A stretch of DNA of 64,000 nt from Azospirillum griseum (GTDB lineage Bacteria; Pseudomonadota; Alphaproteobacteria; Azospirillales; Azospirillaceae): positions 48,413 to 112,412 of the forward strand of contig NZ_RXMA01000019.1 in assembly GCF_003966125.1 (NCBI RefSeq), written 5' to 3'. The notes beneath the pieces are model-generated. The model saw nothing but the letters and a program-made list of their open reading frames with translations. It was not told where the DNA came from and ran no database searches. This document shows, one piece after another, positions 8,929 to 20,928 of this stretch (positions are counted from its first letter, which is position 1; the number at the start of each line of letters is the position of its first letter). Made by a program: the position numbers and the translations under genes.

Positions 8929-9581
8929 TCAGGCGCGCGCCCCGCACAGCCGGTCCCAATCCAGCGCGCCCGGATCCTCGACCAGATGATCGACGGCGTC
9001 GAAGACGATGCCGGGATCCTGCGGCCAGGCGATGGTCAGCATCCCGGCGGCGGCGGCGCTGCGGGCACCGGTCGGGCTGTCTTCGATCACCGCGCAGGCC
9101 TCGGGCGGCAGGCCCAGCTTGGCGGCGGCGGTCAGATAGGGTTCCGGGTGCGGTTTGCCGTTGGCGACATCGTTGCGGCTGATGCTGAAACGGAAATGGG
9201 GCAGGGCCATCGCCACCATGTGGGCGTCCACCACCTCGCGCCCGCTGTTGGACACGCAGGCCTGATGCAAGCCGCGCGCGGCAAAGGATTCGACCAGCGC
9301 GAAGGCTCCCGGACGCGGCTGGACCTGCGCCACCCGCGTCAGGTAGAGCGCGTTGATCTCGTCCAGGCACTGATCGACCGTGACCGGAAGCGGCCGGGCG
9401 GCGTTCAGTTGGGTGCACAGCTCGCGGAAGGACACGCCGACCAGCGACGCGCATTGCGCCTCCGTCAGGTCATGGCCATAGCCCCGGCAGACATCGACGA
9501 TGGCGCGCTTGTGCCACGGCTCGCTGTCCATCAGCGTGCCGTCGATGTCCCACAGAACGGCGCGGACGGGCGGGCGGCGCA

Positions 9582-9582
<1 letters not shown>
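8929..9582 (-). CDS. HAD-superfamily hydrolase (beta-phosphoglucomutase-like, subfamily IA)
   Basis: A 217-residue cytoplasmic phosphatase or phosphomutase. Motif I is LWDIDGTLMDSEPWH, with the nucleophile Asp in DIDGT. A helical cap follows, then motif II (CVSNSG), motif III Lys (NGKPHPEPYL) and motif IV (VIEDSPTGARSAAAAGM). The order and cap position are those of the beta-phosphoglucomutase/phosphatase branch, so the substrate is probably a phosphorylated sugar or other small metabolite. Its start codon overlaps the proB stop by one base (TGATG), so it is translated with proB. It may belong with proline synthesis or simply be carried by the operon. Confidence 0.88.
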
Positions 9583-12123
<2,541 letters not shown>

Positions 12124-12132
12124 CTAGAAACA

Positions 12133-12169
12133 AAAAATCGGGGGTCCGGTCGCCCGGTCCCCCGATTTT
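12133..12169 (-). terminator. Intrinsic terminator after rpmA
   Basis: Stem AAATCGGGGG / CCCCCGATTT with a GC-rich inner loop, followed on the minus strand by a TTTTTTG run. It lies about 60 nt past the rpmA stop and before obgE, so it should end the rplU-rpmA transcript and leave obgE to its own promoter. Confidence 0.85.
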
Positions 12170-12231
12170 ATCCCACAACCGTACGGGCCTGCTATATGGG
12201 CCGTGCGACGACCCCGATACAGAGGCTCTGG

Positions 12232-12519
12232 TTACTCAGCCGCGACGGCCGGAACCGAGTCGTTCGCCGGCTCGACAACGCACACATAGGTGCGGCCGTT
12301 GGCGGCGTGCTTGAAGAACACGTGGCCGTTGGCGGTCGCGAACAGGGTGTGGTCGCGGCCCAGGCCGACGTTCACGCCCGGATGGAACTTGGTGCCGCGC
12401 TGACGGACAATGATGTTGCCCGACACAACGGCTTCGCCGCCGAAACGCTTCACGCCCAGACGGCGACCAGCGGAATCGCGACCGTTGCGGGACGAGCCGC
12501 CTGCCTTTTTATGCGCCAT
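12232..12519 (-). CDS. rpmA: Large-subunit ribosomal protein bL27
   Basis: Ribosomal protein L27, whose N-terminal tail reaches the peptidyl-transferase centre. The 95-residue product begins [16 protein letters not shown], so the processed-type N-terminus of Firmicutes is absent, as expected for a proteobacterium. [25 protein letters not shown] and [11 protein letters not shown] are the conserved blocks. The C-terminal 15 residues are a variable extension. It is co-transcribed with rplU, 36 nt upstream, and followed by a strong intrinsic terminator. Confidence 0.98.
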   Translation of the reverse strand: MAHKKAGGSSRNGRDSAGRRLGVKRFGGEAVVSGNIIVRQRGTKFHPGVNVGLGRDHTLFATANGHVFFKHAANGRTYVCVVEPANDSVPAVAAE

Positions 12520-12555
12520 TTATCTGACTCCTGTCCTGAAACGACGTCGGCCCGA

Positions 12556-12882
12556 TCAGGCCGCGCCGTTGATCCCGGTGATGCGCAGGACGGTCAGGTC
12601 CTGGCGATGGCCGTTCTTACGGCGATAGTTCTGGCGGCGCTTCTTCTTGAAGACGATGATCTTCGGACCACGGTCCTGAGCGACCACCTCGGCCACCACG
12701 GCGGCACCTGCCACGGTCGGGGTGCCAATCGTCGTGTTGCCGACGTCGCCGACCATCAGCACGTCATCGAGCGTGATGGAAGCGCCAGCTTCGGCTTCGA
12801 TCTTTTCAACGCGGATCACGTCGCCATTGGCGACCTTGTACTGCTTGCCGCCGGTGCGGATCACTGCAAACATCGTCGTCAC
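12556..12882 (-). CDS. rplU: Large-subunit ribosomal protein bL21
   Basis: Ribosomal protein L21, a 23S rRNA-binding protein; 108 residues from [17 protein letters not shown]. An internal ATG three codons later ([11 protein letters not shown]) is the more usual family start. The body is typical ([21 protein letters not shown], and [16 protein letters not shown], the basic RNA-binding loop). It is first gene of the rplU-rpmA unit. A recognisable promoter lies about 75 nt upstream. Confidence 0.98.
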   Translation of the reverse strand: MTTMFAVIRTGGKQYKVANGDVIRVEKIEAEAGASITLDDVLMVGDVGNTTIGTPTVAGAAVVAEVVAQDRGPKIIVFKKKRRQNYRRKNGHRQDLTVLRITGINGAA

Positions 12883-12954
12883 TGCCTATATCAAAACAAA
12901 CGGCGGGCTGCTCGCCCACCGTTCGATGCGCAAGCCCGTTCATGGGAGCGGGGA

Positions 12955-12982
12955 TCTATACGCAGCCCATGCCGAGAGTCAA
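12955..12982 (-). promoter_or_regulatory. Candidate sigma-70 promoter of rplU-rpmA
   Basis: On the minus strand TTGACT and TATAGA are separated by 16 bp, close to the housekeeping consensus. The predicted transcript start leaves a leader of about 65 nt before rplU. Seen by eye; no experimental support. Confidence 0.6.
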
Positions 12983-13025
12983 CAGGTTGCTGTTCGGTCT
13001 TCGTGCATTTTTCTGCAAAAAAGGG

Positions 13026-13055
13026 CTTGCACCGGTCCGGCGGTTTGATTAGGTT
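13026..13055 (+). promoter_or_regulatory. Candidate promoter of tRNA-Ser
   Basis: CTTGCA and TAGGTT with an 18-bp spacer, ending 25 nt before the tRNA. The same -35 hexamer, CTTGCA, precedes the tRNA-Ala gene in this window, which supports the assignment. Confidence 0.5.
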
Positions 13056-13080
13056 CCGCCCACCCCGGAAACGGGGGCGC

Positions 13081-13170
13081 GGAGGGGTGGCAGAGTGGTC
13101 GATTGCACCGCACTCGAAATGCGGCATACCTGTGAGGGTATCGGGAGTTCGAATCTCCCCCCCTCCGCCA
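13081..13170 (+). tRNA. tRNA-Ser (anticodon CGA)
   Basis: A 90-nt class II tRNA. Acceptor strands GGAGGGG and CCCCTCC pair perfectly. The anticodon loop CTCGAAA carries CGA (reads UCG). There is a long variable arm (TACC...GGTA), a TTCGAAT T-loop, and an encoded GCCA 3' end. The large variable arm and discriminator G are serine tRNA features. Confidence 0.96.
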
Positions 13171-13243
13171 TATCGCAGAGTTGACACGCCGGACCACGGC
13201 GATCTGCGAAGAAAACAGAACGCTCAGTTCACAGAGTTTCAGC

Positions 13244-13270
13244 AAGGCCGCTCGTTCGAGTGGCCTTTTT
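13244..13270 (+). terminator. Intrinsic terminator downstream of tRNA-Ser
   Basis: Hairpin AAGGCCGCTC / GAGTGGCCTT with a 4-nt loop and a following T run, about 75 nt past the tRNA. It points rightwards and ends before the convergent oxidoreductase gene. Confidence 0.75.
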
Positions 13271-13360
13271 GCTGTGCGCGGTCTTTGCGCTCCCTTCCTT
13301 TGGCTGCGCATCCCGCGCCGCCGCCCGGTTGGCGACGGCTTCTGTGGCGGGGCCGTTTGG

Positions 13361-14437
13361 TCACGCCGCGCCCTGCGGCATCGCGATCACGCTGATTCCC
13401 TGGGCGTGCCCCTCCATCAAATGACGGTATCCGTCGGCGGTCTGGTCCAGGGAGAAACGGCGGTCGATCACCGGCAGCACCTGCCCGCGTTCCAGCAGGG
13501 AGCCAAGCGTCAGCAGATCGGGCCTGTTCGGCTTCATCAGGAACGGGGTCATCCGGCGGCGGGACAGCGCCCCGACGGCCGCCACCCTGGCCATCCACAC
13601 CAGCGGCCCCACCCAATCGCCGCCCGGCCCGGCGGAGCCGGAGACGAAGACGCCCTCGCGCGTCATCAGGGGAAGCCAGTCCGACGGTGGGCGGTTGCCG
13701 ACCAAATCCAGAATCACATCGTGGGTCAGGCCGCAGCGGGCCACATCCTCCCGCTGGTAATCCACCACGCGGTCCGCCCCCAGCGCGGCGACGCTGGCCA
13801 CGTTCCGCCCGCTGCACACCGCCGTCACCTCCGCCCCCAGCGCCTTGGCGATCTGCACCGCGAGCGTTCCCACCCCGCCCGACGCGCCGTTGATGAGCGC
13901 GCGCTGCCCGGCTTGCAGCCGCCCGGCGTTGCGCAGCGCTTGCAGCGCGGTCAGGCCCGACAGCGGCAGCGCGGCGGCCTGTTCCGCCGTTCGGTGGGCG
14001 GGAATCGGCACGAGGTGATCGGCCGGGACGGCGGCGAATTCGGCGAAGGCCCCGCCATGCACCAGCCCGAACACCTCCTGTCCCACCCGCAGGCCGGTGA
14101 CGTTCCGCCCGACGGCGCACACCCACCCGGCCAGGGATTGACCGGGAACCCGGTGGGCCGGGCGACGGAGGCCGTATCCGGCGAGCCGAAGCGCGTGGGG
14201 GCGGCCGGTGAGGAGATGGACGTCACCCTTGCACAAGGTCGCGGCCCGGACCTGGATCAGCGCCTCGTCGTCCGCAACGACCGGAGGAGGCAGCGCGTCC
14301 ACCCGCAGGATGTCGGGCGGGCCATAGCGGTCGGCCACCACCGCCGCCATGCTGAGACGGTGGTCGCCACGCCGGGGCGAATCCGCATCAGCCCCCAGAT
14401 CATCCCCGTCCTCTGCCGGGCTTTTCAGCGCACTCAT
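13361..14437 (-). CDS. Medium-chain NAD(P)-dependent alcohol dehydrogenase / quinone reductase
   Basis: A 358-residue MDR-superfamily oxidoreductase. The N-terminal GroES-like domain (YGPPDILRVDALPPPVVADDEALIQV as two pieces) lacks the usual structural-zinc cysteine cluster. The Rossmann part has LINGASGGVGTLAVQIAKALGAEVTAV, the NADPH-type AxxGVG motif, as in quinone oxidoreductase-like members. The substrate is unknown. The ATG at 14437 has AGGTGG 9 nt upstream. A second ATG at 14350 matches the common family start but has no ribosome site. It is divergent from a TetR regulator with two operator-like palindromes between them, so it is probably that regulator's target. Confidence 0.87.
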   Translation of the reverse strand: MSALKSPAEDGDDLGADADSPRRGDHRLSMAAVVADRYGPPDILRVDALPPPVVADDEALIQVRAATLCKGDVHLLTGRPHALRLAGYGLRRPAHRVPGQSLAGWVCAVGRNVTGLRVGQEVFGLVHGGAFAEFAAVPADHLVPIPAHRTAEQAAALPLSGLTALQALRNAGRLQAGQRALINGASGGVGTLAVQIAKALGAEVTAVCSGRNVASVAALGADRVVDYQREDVARCGLTHDVILDLVGNRPPSDWLPLMTREGVFVSGSAGPGGDWVGPLVWMARVAAVGALSRRRMTPFLMKPNRPDLLTLGSLLERGQVLPVIDRRFSLDQTADGYRHLMEGHAQGISVIAMPQGAA

Positions 14438-14470
14438 GATCGGCTACCACCTGTGTTGCAAGGGTCTTGT

Positions 14471-14485
14471 GCTTACGGCGTAAGC
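14471..14485. promoter_or_regulatory. TetR-type operator 1
   Basis: GCTTACGGCGTAAGC: seven-base arms that are perfect inverted repeats around one central base. It lies in the intergenic space between the divergent oxidoreductase and tetR genes, 34 nt upstream of the oxidoreductase ATG. The core CTTACG..GTAAG is shared with operator 2. Confidence 0.7.
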
Positions 14486-14500
14486 GTGGGATCAGGTAAA

Positions 14501-14515
14501 ACTTACGTGGTAAGT
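14501..14515. promoter_or_regulatory. TetR-type operator 2
   Basis: ACTTACGTGGTAAGT: six-base inverted arms (ACTTAC / GTAAGT). Its centre is exactly 30 bp from that of operator 1, i.e. about three helical turns, so two regulator dimers could bind on the same face. It is 25 nt upstream of the tetR ATG, suiting autorepression. Confidence 0.7.
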
Positions 14516-14540
14516 TTGTCAAGCCGGGACGATTCAAGCG

Positions 14541-15281
14541 ATGGCCAAAGCCACCACCCCACCGACTCCGACGCGCCGCGCCCCGCGTTCCTCGACGCGC
14601 CAACCGCTGACGCCGGACCGGGTGCTGGACGCCGCCCTGTCGCTTGCGGACGCGGAGGGGTTGGACGCGCTGTCCATGCGCCGGGTGGCCAGCGCCCTGG
14701 GGGTGGAGGCGATGTCGCTCTACAACCACGTCGCCAACAAGGACGCGCTGCTGTCCGGTCTGGTCGACCGCGTCGTCGGGGAGATCGACTTGCCCGCCAT
14801 CGGCGGCGATTGGCGGGCCGAGATGCGGCGGCGCGCGGTATCGGCCCACGCGACGCTGACGCGCCATCCCTGGGCGGCCTTGCTCATCATCTCGCGGATC
14901 AGCGTCGGGCCGATGATGCTGCGCTACATCAACGCGACCGTCGGTTGCCTGCGCGAGGCGGGGTTCAGCTACGCCCAGGCCGATCACGCGTGGAACGCCA
15001 TCGACAGCCATGTCTATGGCTTCACGGTCCAGGCGCTGAAATTTCCGCTGAAGCCGGAAGAATACGCCCCGGCGGCGCGCGGCTATCTGCCGATGATTCC
15101 GCCCGATCTGCCCTATTTCCGGGGGCTGACGGCCGAGGTGGCGGAGGGCCGCCACGACGGCCTGCACGCCTTCACCTTTGGGCTGGACCTGATTCTGGAC
15201 GGTTTGGAACGGGTGCGGTTGGCCAGCCTTGCCGAGTCGCCGTCGGAAACGCCGCCCCCGCAGCACCCGACAGGTGCCTGA
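14541..15281 (+). CDS. TetR/AcrR-family transcriptional regulator
   Basis: A 246-residue repressor-type protein. After a basic, Pro/Thr-rich leader of about 22 residues comes the helix-turn-helix: LTPDRVLDAALSLADAEGLD, SMRRVASALGVEAMSLYNHV and NKDALL, i.e. the canonical TetR recognition region. The C-terminal part (about 95-225) resembles the TetR C-terminal ligand-binding class (DHAWNAIDSHVYGF). It is divergent from an MDR oxidoreductase; the two palindromes between them are the likely binding sites. The ligand is unknown, possibly the oxidoreductase substrate. It converges on cobT. Confidence 0.9.
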   Translation: MAKATTPPTPTRRAPRSSTRQPLTPDRVLDAALSLADAEGLDALSMRRVASALGVEAMSLYNHVANKDALLSGLVDRVVGEIDLPAIGGDWRAEMRRRAVSAHATLTRHPWAALLIISRISVGPMMLRYINATVGCLREAGFSYAQADHAWNAIDSHVYGFTVQALKFPLKPEEYAPAARGYLPMIPPDLPYFRGLTAEVAEGRHDGLHAFTFGLDLILDGLERVRLASLAESPSETPPPQHPTGA

Positions 15282-15350
15282 AAGACGGGCGGCCCGGCTC
15301 CCCGCCATGGGTCGCCCGCGTCATGATCGCCGCCCGTGTGATGGCCCTGG

Positions 15351-17228
15351 TCAGCGCCAGCGGCGACGCCCGCCGCCGCGCCGGTCGTCCTCGTCGAACA
15401 GTTCGGCCAGCTTGTTCATCATGGTTCCGCCCAACTGCTCGGCGTCCACGATGGTGACGGCGCGGCGGTAATAGCGGGTGACGTCGTGGCCGATGCCGAT
15501 GGCGACCAGCTCCACCGGCGACCGGGTTTCGATCTGTTCGATCACCTGGCGCAGGTGGCGTTCCAGATAGTTACCCGCGTTGACCGAAAGCGTCGAATCA
15601 TCGACCGGCGCTCCGTCGGAGATCACCATCAGGATGCGGCGCTGTTCGGGGCGGGCCAACAGGCGGTTGAAGGCCCATTGCAGCGCCTCGCCGTCGATGT
15701 TCTCCTTCAGCACGCCTTCGCGCAGCATCAGGCCCAGATTCTTGCGGGCGCGCCGCCACGGCATGTCGGCGGCCTTGTAGACGATGTGGCGCAGATCGTT
15801 CAGGCGGCCTGGGTTGGACGGCTTGCCCGCCGCCACCCAGGATTCGCGCGATTGCCCGCCCTTCCACGCGCGGGTGGTGAAACCCAGAACCTCCACCTTC
15901 ACCGCGCAGCGTTCCAGCGTGCGGGCGAGGATGTCGGCGCTCATCGCGGCGATGGAGATGGGCCGCCCGCGCATCGAGCCGGAATTGTCGATCAGCAACG
16001 ACACCACGGTGTCGCGGAAATCGGTTTCCTTTTCCTTCTTGAAGGACAGCGGCAGCACCGGGTTGGCGACGACGCGGGCCAGCCGGGCGGCGTCGAGGAT
16101 GCCCTCCTCCAGATCGAAGCTCCAGGTCCGTTGCTGCTTGGCCATCAGGCGGCGTTGCAGGCGGTTGGCCAGTTTGGAGATCACGCCCTGAAGATGCTGC
16201 AACTGCTGGTCCAGCAGGGCGCGCAGCCGTTCCAGCTCCGCCGGGTCGCACAGGTCGGACGCCTCGACCACCTCGTCGAATTTGGTGGTGTAGGCCTTGT
16301 AGGCGTTGGGATCGGTGTCGTTGCGGCGGCTCTGGTCGGCGCGCCAGGGTTGGCCGGGACCGGCGGGCTGTTCGGCCCCTTCGCCCTCGCCCATCTCCAT
16401 GTCGCCGTCTTCGCCGGCCCCCTCCTCGGCGCTGTCGCCCATTTCGGAGGAGTCCTGCATCTCCGACGACGCCATCGATTCGGAGTCGCTGTCGGAGTCA
16501 TCCTCCCCGCGCGATTGCCCCTGTTGCGAGGAGTCGGAATTGTCCGACGCGTTTTGGGTGTCGTCCTCCTCCTGCTCCTGGTCTTCCGGTTCCTGGCCGA
16601 CCTCCATGTCGAGATCGGTCAGCAGGCGGCGGACGGCGCGGGCGTAGGAATCCTGATCGGCGGCGTGATCGGCCAGTCCGTGCAGATCCTTGCCCAGCTT
16701 CTCCTCGATCCAGGGCCGCCAGAGATCGACGGCGTGGGCGGCGGCAGGCGGCGGCGGCGCGCCGGTCATCACCTCGCGCGCGATCATCCGCAGCGCTTCG
16801 GACAAGGGGACCTGCCCGCGATCCTCGAAGCGGTCGAAGCCCTGGCGGGCGTATTTGTCGTCCAGTGCCGCTTCCAGATTGCGGGCGATGCCCGCCATGT
16901 GGCGCGCGCCCAGCGCCTCGCACCGCGCCTGTTCCAGCGCGTCGAAGGCCAGTCGGGCGGAATCGCCCAGCGGCTGGCGGTGGGCGTGAATCATCGGATC
17001 ATGGTGACGCAGGCGCAGCGCCACCGCGTCGGCGGCCCCGCGCAGCTTGGCGATGTCCACCGGGTTGAGATCGCGCGCCGGAAGCGGGACCCGCACCCGT
17101 TGCCCGGCCATGCCCGGCGGGTCGGAGGAAAAGGCGACCTGCACCTCCGCCCGGTGCGACAGGGCGCGCACGGTGGCGGTGGTGGACCGCTTGAAGGCCT
17201 CGACGGGGCTGTCGTTCTGGGTGGTCAT
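15351..17228 (-). CDS. cobT: Aerobic cobaltochelatase subunit CobT
   Basis: CobT partners CobS and CobN in the ATP-dependent insertion of cobalt into hydrogenobyrinic acid a,c-diamide during aerobic vitamin B12 synthesis. The 625-residue protein has an N-terminal CobT domain. A long very acidic Ser/Asp/Glu/Met-rich linker lies at about 210-300, and a C-terminal von Willebrand A domain carries the MIDAS motif [12 protein letters not shown] (DxSxS). It follows cobS by 110 nt on the same strand. No cobN is in the window; that large subunit must be elsewhere. Confidence 0.95.
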   Translation of the reverse strand: MTTQNDSPVEAFKRSTTATVRALSHRAEVQVAFSSDPPGMAGQRVRVPLPARDLNPVDIAKLRGAADAVALRLRHHDPMIHAHRQPLGDSARLAFDALEQARCEALGARHMAGIARNLEAALDDKYARQGFDRFEDRGQVPLSEALRMIAREVMTGAPPPPAAAHAVDLWRPWIEEKLGKDLHGLADHAADQDSYARAVRRLLTDLDMEVGQEPEDQEQEEDDTQNASDNSDSSQQGQSRGEDDSDSDSESMASSEMQDSSEMGDSAEEGAGEDGDMEMGEGEGAEQPAGPGQPWRADQSRRNDTDPNAYKAYTTKFDEVVEASDLCDPAELERLRALLDQQLQHLQGVISKLANRLQRRLMAKQQRTWSFDLEEGILDAARLARVVANPVLPLSFKKEKETDFRDTVVSLLIDNSGSMRGRPISIAAMSADILARTLERCAVKVEVLGFTTRAWKGGQSRESWVAAGKPSNPGRLNDLRHIVYKAADMPWRRARKNLGLMLREGVLKENIDGEALQWAFNRLLARPEQRRILMVISDGAPVDDSTLSVNAGNYLERHLRQVIEQIETRSPVELVAIGIGHDVTRYYRRAVTIVDAEQLGGTMMNKLAELFDEDDRRGGGRRRWR

Positions 17229-17338
17229 CGCTGGGGTCTTCGTTGGTGGCGGTCAATCAGCGGCGGTCCGGCGTTGCAACCGGGCCGCAACGCCGCGCCT
17301 GTCCGGTCGGGGAGCAGGCGCGGCGGTCCGGCGGCCGG

Positions 17339-18343
17339 TCACACGAGGGTGGCTTGGACCCCGGTTTCCGGCAGTTCGACGCCGAAGCAGCGCTGGTAAT
17401 ATTCCGCGACCGTCGGACGCTCCACCTCATCGCACTTGTTGAGGAAGGTGATGCGGAAGGCAAAGGCCACGTCGTTGAAGATGCGCGCGTTTTCCGCCCA
17501 GGTGATGACCGTGCGCGGACTCATCACGGTGGAGATGTCCCCCTGGATGAAGCCGGTGCGGGTCAGGTCGGCCAGACGCACCATCGACGCGACCAGATCG
17601 CGGCCCTTGGCGTCGTCGTACACCTTCACCTTGGCCGAGACGATGCGGATTTCATCCTCGACCGGCAGGTAATTCAGCGTCGCCACGATGTTCCAGCGGT
17701 CCATCTGGCCCTGGTTGATCTGCTGGGTCCCGTGATACAGGCCGGTGGTGTCGCCCAGACCGACCGTGTTGGCGGTGGCGAACAGGCGGAAGGCCGGGTG
17801 CGGGCGGATGACGCGGTTCTGGTCCAGCAGCGTCAGCTTGCCTTCCAGTTCCAGCACGCGCTGGATCACGAACATCACGTCGGGGCGGCCCGCGTCGTAT
17901 TCGTCGAACACCAGGGCGCAGGCGTGCTGCAAGGCCCAGGGCAGGATGCCTTCGCGGTATTCCGTGACCTGGACGCCGTCGCGCAGGACGATGGCGTCCT
18001 TGCCCATCAGGTCGATGCGGCTGATGTGGCTGTCCAGGTTGACGCGGATGCAGGGCCAGTTGAGGCGGGCGGCCACCTGCTCGATGTGGGTGGATTTGCC
18101 GGTGCCGTGATAGCCCTGGATCATGACGCGTCGGTTGAACGCGAATCCGGCAAGGATCGCCAGCGTCGTGTCGCGGTCGAAGCGATAGGCTTCGTCCACG
18201 TCCGGCACATGTTCGGTGCGTTGGCTGAAAGCCGGCACCTGCATGGTGCTGTCGATGCCGAAGACATCGCGCACGGAAACGGTGGTGTCGGGCTTGTGGT
18301 CGAACAGGGCCGAACTGGCCTGCGTGGCTCCTTGGGAAGGCAT
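17339..18343 (-). CDS. cobS: Aerobic cobaltochelatase subunit CobS (AAA+)
   Basis: The AAA+ motor of cobaltochelatase, forming a two-tiered ring with CobT. The 334-residue protein has Walker [10 protein letters not shown] (residues 77-85), Walker [11 protein letters not shown], and sensor [10 protein letters not shown]. The N-terminal region with [19 protein letters not shown] is typical of CobS. It is preceded by a J-domain gene and followed by cobT, the standard alpha-proteobacterial order. The stop-to-start distance to cobT is 110 nt. Confidence 0.96.
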   Translation of the reverse strand: MPSQGATQASSALFDHKPDTTVSVRDVFGIDSTMQVPAFSQRTEHVPDVDEAYRFDRDTTLAILAGFAFNRRVMIQGYHGTGKSTHIEQVAARLNWPCIRVNLDSHISRIDLMGKDAIVLRDGVQVTEYREGILPWALQHACALVFDEYDAGRPDVMFVIQRVLELEGKLTLLDQNRVIRPHPAFRLFATANTVGLGDTTGLYHGTQQINQGQMDRWNIVATLNYLPVEDEIRIVSAKVKVYDDAKGRDLVASMVRLADLTRTGFIQGDISTVMSPRTVITWAENARIFNDVAFAFRITFLNKCDEVERPTVAEYYQRCFGVELPETGVQATLV

Positions 18344-18418
18344 GGGTTGGCTTCTTACGTTCCAGCGAGTGTCGGTTGTCCGGCGGTCGCGGGGAAAACC
18401 CGGCCCGCCATCGGGGGT

Positions 18419-19012
18419 TCACGCAGCATAACAGGCTTTCAGCGTGTTGTAGGCGAGATTGATCTCTTTCAATTTTTCTTCGGCGGCCTTGTCTCCTCCG
18501 TTCGCGTCGGGATGGTGCTGTTTGGCCAGCTCGCGGTAACGCGCCTTGATCTGCACGAAATCGACCGGCGGCGTCAGGTTCAGGACGGCCAACGCCTCCT
18601 CCTCCGCCGTGCGGACGGCCTGGCGGCGCTGGGCGGCCTTCGCCTCGGCCTCCGCGCTGTCGGCGTCGCGGCCGAATTCAAAGCTGAAGCCGTGCAGCAC
18701 GCGGTCGCGCAGGAATTTTTCCTGGGCACCCCATTTGCCCATCGGCCAGCTTGGGCGCTGCCATGTGGTGTCGCGGCGGACCTCGGCCTCGATCTCGTCG
18801 ACGCTCATGCCCGCGTAATAGTCCCAGGCGCGGTTGTAGTCGCGCGCGTGCTCCAGGCAGAACCACCAATACTCGTTCAGCGAGCTGCGGCTTTTGGGCG
18901 CGCGATGCTCACCCGCCGCGACGCAATCGGGATGATCGCAGACGCGGGCACCCGCGCGCGCGGCGGCGGGGTGGGGATCATAGCTGTTGCGGGCACGGCT
19001 CTTGGTCATCAT
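18419..19012 (-). CDS. J-domain protein of the cobST locus
   Basis: A 197-residue DnaJ-like protein with an unusual layout: the J domain is at the C-terminus (about 145-195) with the Hsp70-stimulating HPD triad in [13 protein letters not shown]. The N-terminal part has paired cysteines (CDHPDC, and a later [12 protein letters not shown]) that may bind metal. Proteins of this type are regularly found immediately upstream of cobS in alphaproteobacteria. A role as a co-chaperone for the chelatase is plausible but only inferred from position. Start ATG at 19012 or the next codon; the longer frame above it is not conserved-looking. Confidence 0.85.
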   Translation of the reverse strand: MMTKSRARNSYDPHPAAARAGARVCDHPDCVAAGEHRAPKSRSSLNEYWWFCLEHARDYNRAWDYYAGMSVDEIEAEVRRDTTWQRPSWPMGKWGAQEKFLRDRVLHGFSFEFGRDADSAEAEAKAAQRRQAVRTAEEEALAVLNLTPPVDFVQIKARYRELAKQHHPDANGGDKAAEEKLKEINLAYNTLKACYAA

Positions 19013-19167
19013 CGGAGTATGAGAAGCGGCAAACGGTCTGGCAAGCGCGCCCGCGCGTCCGTCCGTCATGCGCGCGCAAGGAGCATCACCGGCTTGACAG
19101 GGGTGCCGCAGCTTGCCCCTCTTGGGTGGGCACAAGCCGTTCTGCCTGATCACCAATTGAGGCTCCC

Positions 19168-19443
19168 ATGGAATACGCCGCCCGCATCCGCCAAAAGCTG
19201 ACCGATGGCCTGTCGCCCGACCGATTGGAGGTTGTGGATGAATCCCACCGACACGCCGGGCACGCCGGGGCCGACGCCAAGGGCGAAACCCATTTCCACG
19301 TCACCGTCGTGTCAGCGGCCTTCACCGGGCAATCACGGGTGGCGCGGCAGCGGATGGTTTACGCCCTGCTGGCGGACGAGCTGCGCGAGCGTGTCCATGC
19401 CCTGGCCCTGACCACGCAAACCCCAGCCGAAGCGGCGGCGTGA
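19168..19443 (+). CDS. bolA: BolA family protein
   Basis: A 91-residue BolA-type protein. Family members bind monothiol glutaredoxins through a shared [2Fe-2S] cluster and affect iron-sulfur traffic or transcription. Visible motifs are [23 protein letters not shown] as adjoining blocks, [24 protein letters not shown] (read in two parts), and the invariant C-terminal LALTTQTP. The histidines that ligate the cluster are in place. It is divergent from the J-domain gene, the neighbour arrangement seen in many alphaproteobacteria. Confidence 0.93.
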   Translation: MEYAARIRQKLTDGLSPDRLEVVDESHRHAGHAGADAKGETHFHVTVVSAAFTGQSRVARQRMVYALLADELRERVHALALTTQTPAEAAA

Positions 19444-19661
19444 GACCAAATAATTCGAAACATTGCGGGGGGTGCTCGACAGAAATGCACACATAGGCGT
19501 GCAACCGATGGTCGTCATTTTAGAAAACCGGGACGCGAAATTCGGCGAGTGTTGTTGCAATTCTCGTATCGTTTAGTAGAGTGCCATCTGTACAACCATG
19601 TATCGCGCCAGGACGGACACACACTGCGCGTGTTCGTTGGGGTTCATGGAAAGGGCGGCGA

Positions 19662-20156
19662 ATGGCTAAACGTGGGCCGAAGAAAAAGCGGGCGGATCTT
19701 CCCAAGCACGGGGTGGAGCCGCTGAGGAGCCAGAACATCATGGTCGGGGGCCACCGCACGAGCATGCGGTTGGAACCGTCCATGTGGGATGCGCTGGAAG
19801 AGATCGGCCATCGGGAAAATCTTTCGGTCAACAAGCTGTGCACCGCGATCAAGGAACGGATCGAGGAGCAGGCCCGCCGTCGCGGCGTGCCACCGGAGGA
19901 GGCCGACGTCACCCTGACCTCGGCGGTGCGGGTTTTCATCGCCGCCTATTATCGGCGGGCCTGCACGGAGGACGGCCATCTGCGCGCCGGTCACGGCGGC
20001 AGCGATCCCTTTGTGGGAACCCCGTTCGAATTGCCCAAGGGTGAGGGCGATGCGGACGCCGTGTCCGCACCGCCCACCCGCGATGTGAACGATGAAGATT
20101 TCTGTACGACCGGTGCGAAGCTGGTGACGGGCGCGCGGTCCTTCGTGGAGGTGTGA
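19662..20156 (+). CDS. Ribbon-helix-helix domain protein
   Basis: A 164-residue protein with a very basic start (MAKRGPKKKRADLP), then a ribbon-helix-helix-like segment: TSMRLEPSMWDALEEIGHRE followed by LSVNKLCTAIKERIEEQA. Such domains bind DNA as dimers or bind protein partners. The C-terminal 60 residues have no recognisable motif. The ATG has GGAAAGGG 6-8 nt upstream. The 218-nt space ahead is comparatively AT-rich with a possible promoter, so it is probably transcribed alone. Function unknown. Confidence 0.82.
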   Translation: MAKRGPKKKRADLPKHGVEPLRSQNIMVGGHRTSMRLEPSMWDALEEIGHRENLSVNKLCTAIKERIEEQARRRGVPPEEADVTLTSAVRVFIAAYYRRACTEDGHLRAGHGGSDPFVGTPFELPKGEGDADAVSAPPTRDVNDEDFCTTGAKLVTGARSFVEV

Positions 20157-20201
20157 CGCGCGCCGGGGTGTGACGCGGGGTGATGCGGGCCGAGGCGCGC
20201 G

Positions 20202-20798
20202 TCAGTCCGCCGCTTCTTCAGCGCCTGGGCCGGTGTAATGCTCCGGCCAGTGCTTGCGCGTAACCTCGCCATCGCTGGCGAAGATGTGGCACATGTTCAA
20301 CAGGGCCGGGCGCTCCTTGCGGTCCGCTGCCGGGCGACCTTCGGCCTTCGCCTTTTCCGCCTTTTCCCGCGTCAGGATGGGAAACACGGTCTGAAAGGCG
20401 GTGGTCGCCATCGGTCCCAGCAACTCCACCAGATGGGTGCAGCCCTGCGGCCCGCCCAGCCTTTCCTTGACCGCACGGGTCCAACCGGGGCCGACGCGCA
20501 AACCGACCAGTGCCTGGAACCGGGGGGTGATCGTGGGGCAGGCGCGGTAGGGGCTGTGGTCCGTCACCGCCTCCACCGCCTGGACGGTCAACTGGTCGTC
20601 CACCGTCAGGCGCATCCACATCTGATGGATGGGGTCGCCCGGTTCCAGGTGGCCGCGCTCGTCCGTGTGGAAGGGATAGGCCTTGACGTCGGTGATGTGG
20701 CCCTCGATGTCCCACAGGCCATCGGCGCGGCGGAAGCCTTCGCACGTCACCTTGCGGGTGTGGATCGGCTGGCGGTCGGCGGGGGCGGACAGGGGCAT
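20202..20798 (-). CDS. DUF2889 domain protein
   Basis: A 198-residue protein matching the DUF2889 pattern: RKVTCEGFRRADGLWDIEGHITDVKAY, read as two blocks, then GDPIHQMWMRLTVD, the SPYRACPTI loop, and GCTHLVELLGPMATTAFQ. Two conserved Cys (Cys in CPTI and GCTH) and a His are candidates for a metal or thiol site. No biochemical role is established for the family. The start used is the ATG before PLSAPADRQPIHTR. It converges on the ribbon-helix-helix gene. Confidence 0.85.
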   Translation of the reverse strand: MPLSAPADRQPIHTRKVTCEGFRRADGLWDIEGHITDVKAYPFHTDERGHLEPGDPIHQMWMRLTVDDQLTVQAVEAVTDHSPYRACPTITPRFQALVGLRVGPGWTRAVKERLGGPQGCTHLVELLGPMATTAFQTVFPILTREKAEKAKAEGRPAADRKERPALLNMCHIFASDGEVTRKHWPEHYTGPGAEEAAD

Positions 20799-20928
20799 CG
20801 CGGCTCTCGGTTCGGTGTGCCTGGGAACGGATTGTCCTGCGGCATCACGAACTATCGGCGGGGTTCGCCCATGGGTCAAGCCAACCCCGCCGCAATGCAG
20901 CGTTACCTATGCGTCAGGGGTGAGGCGA

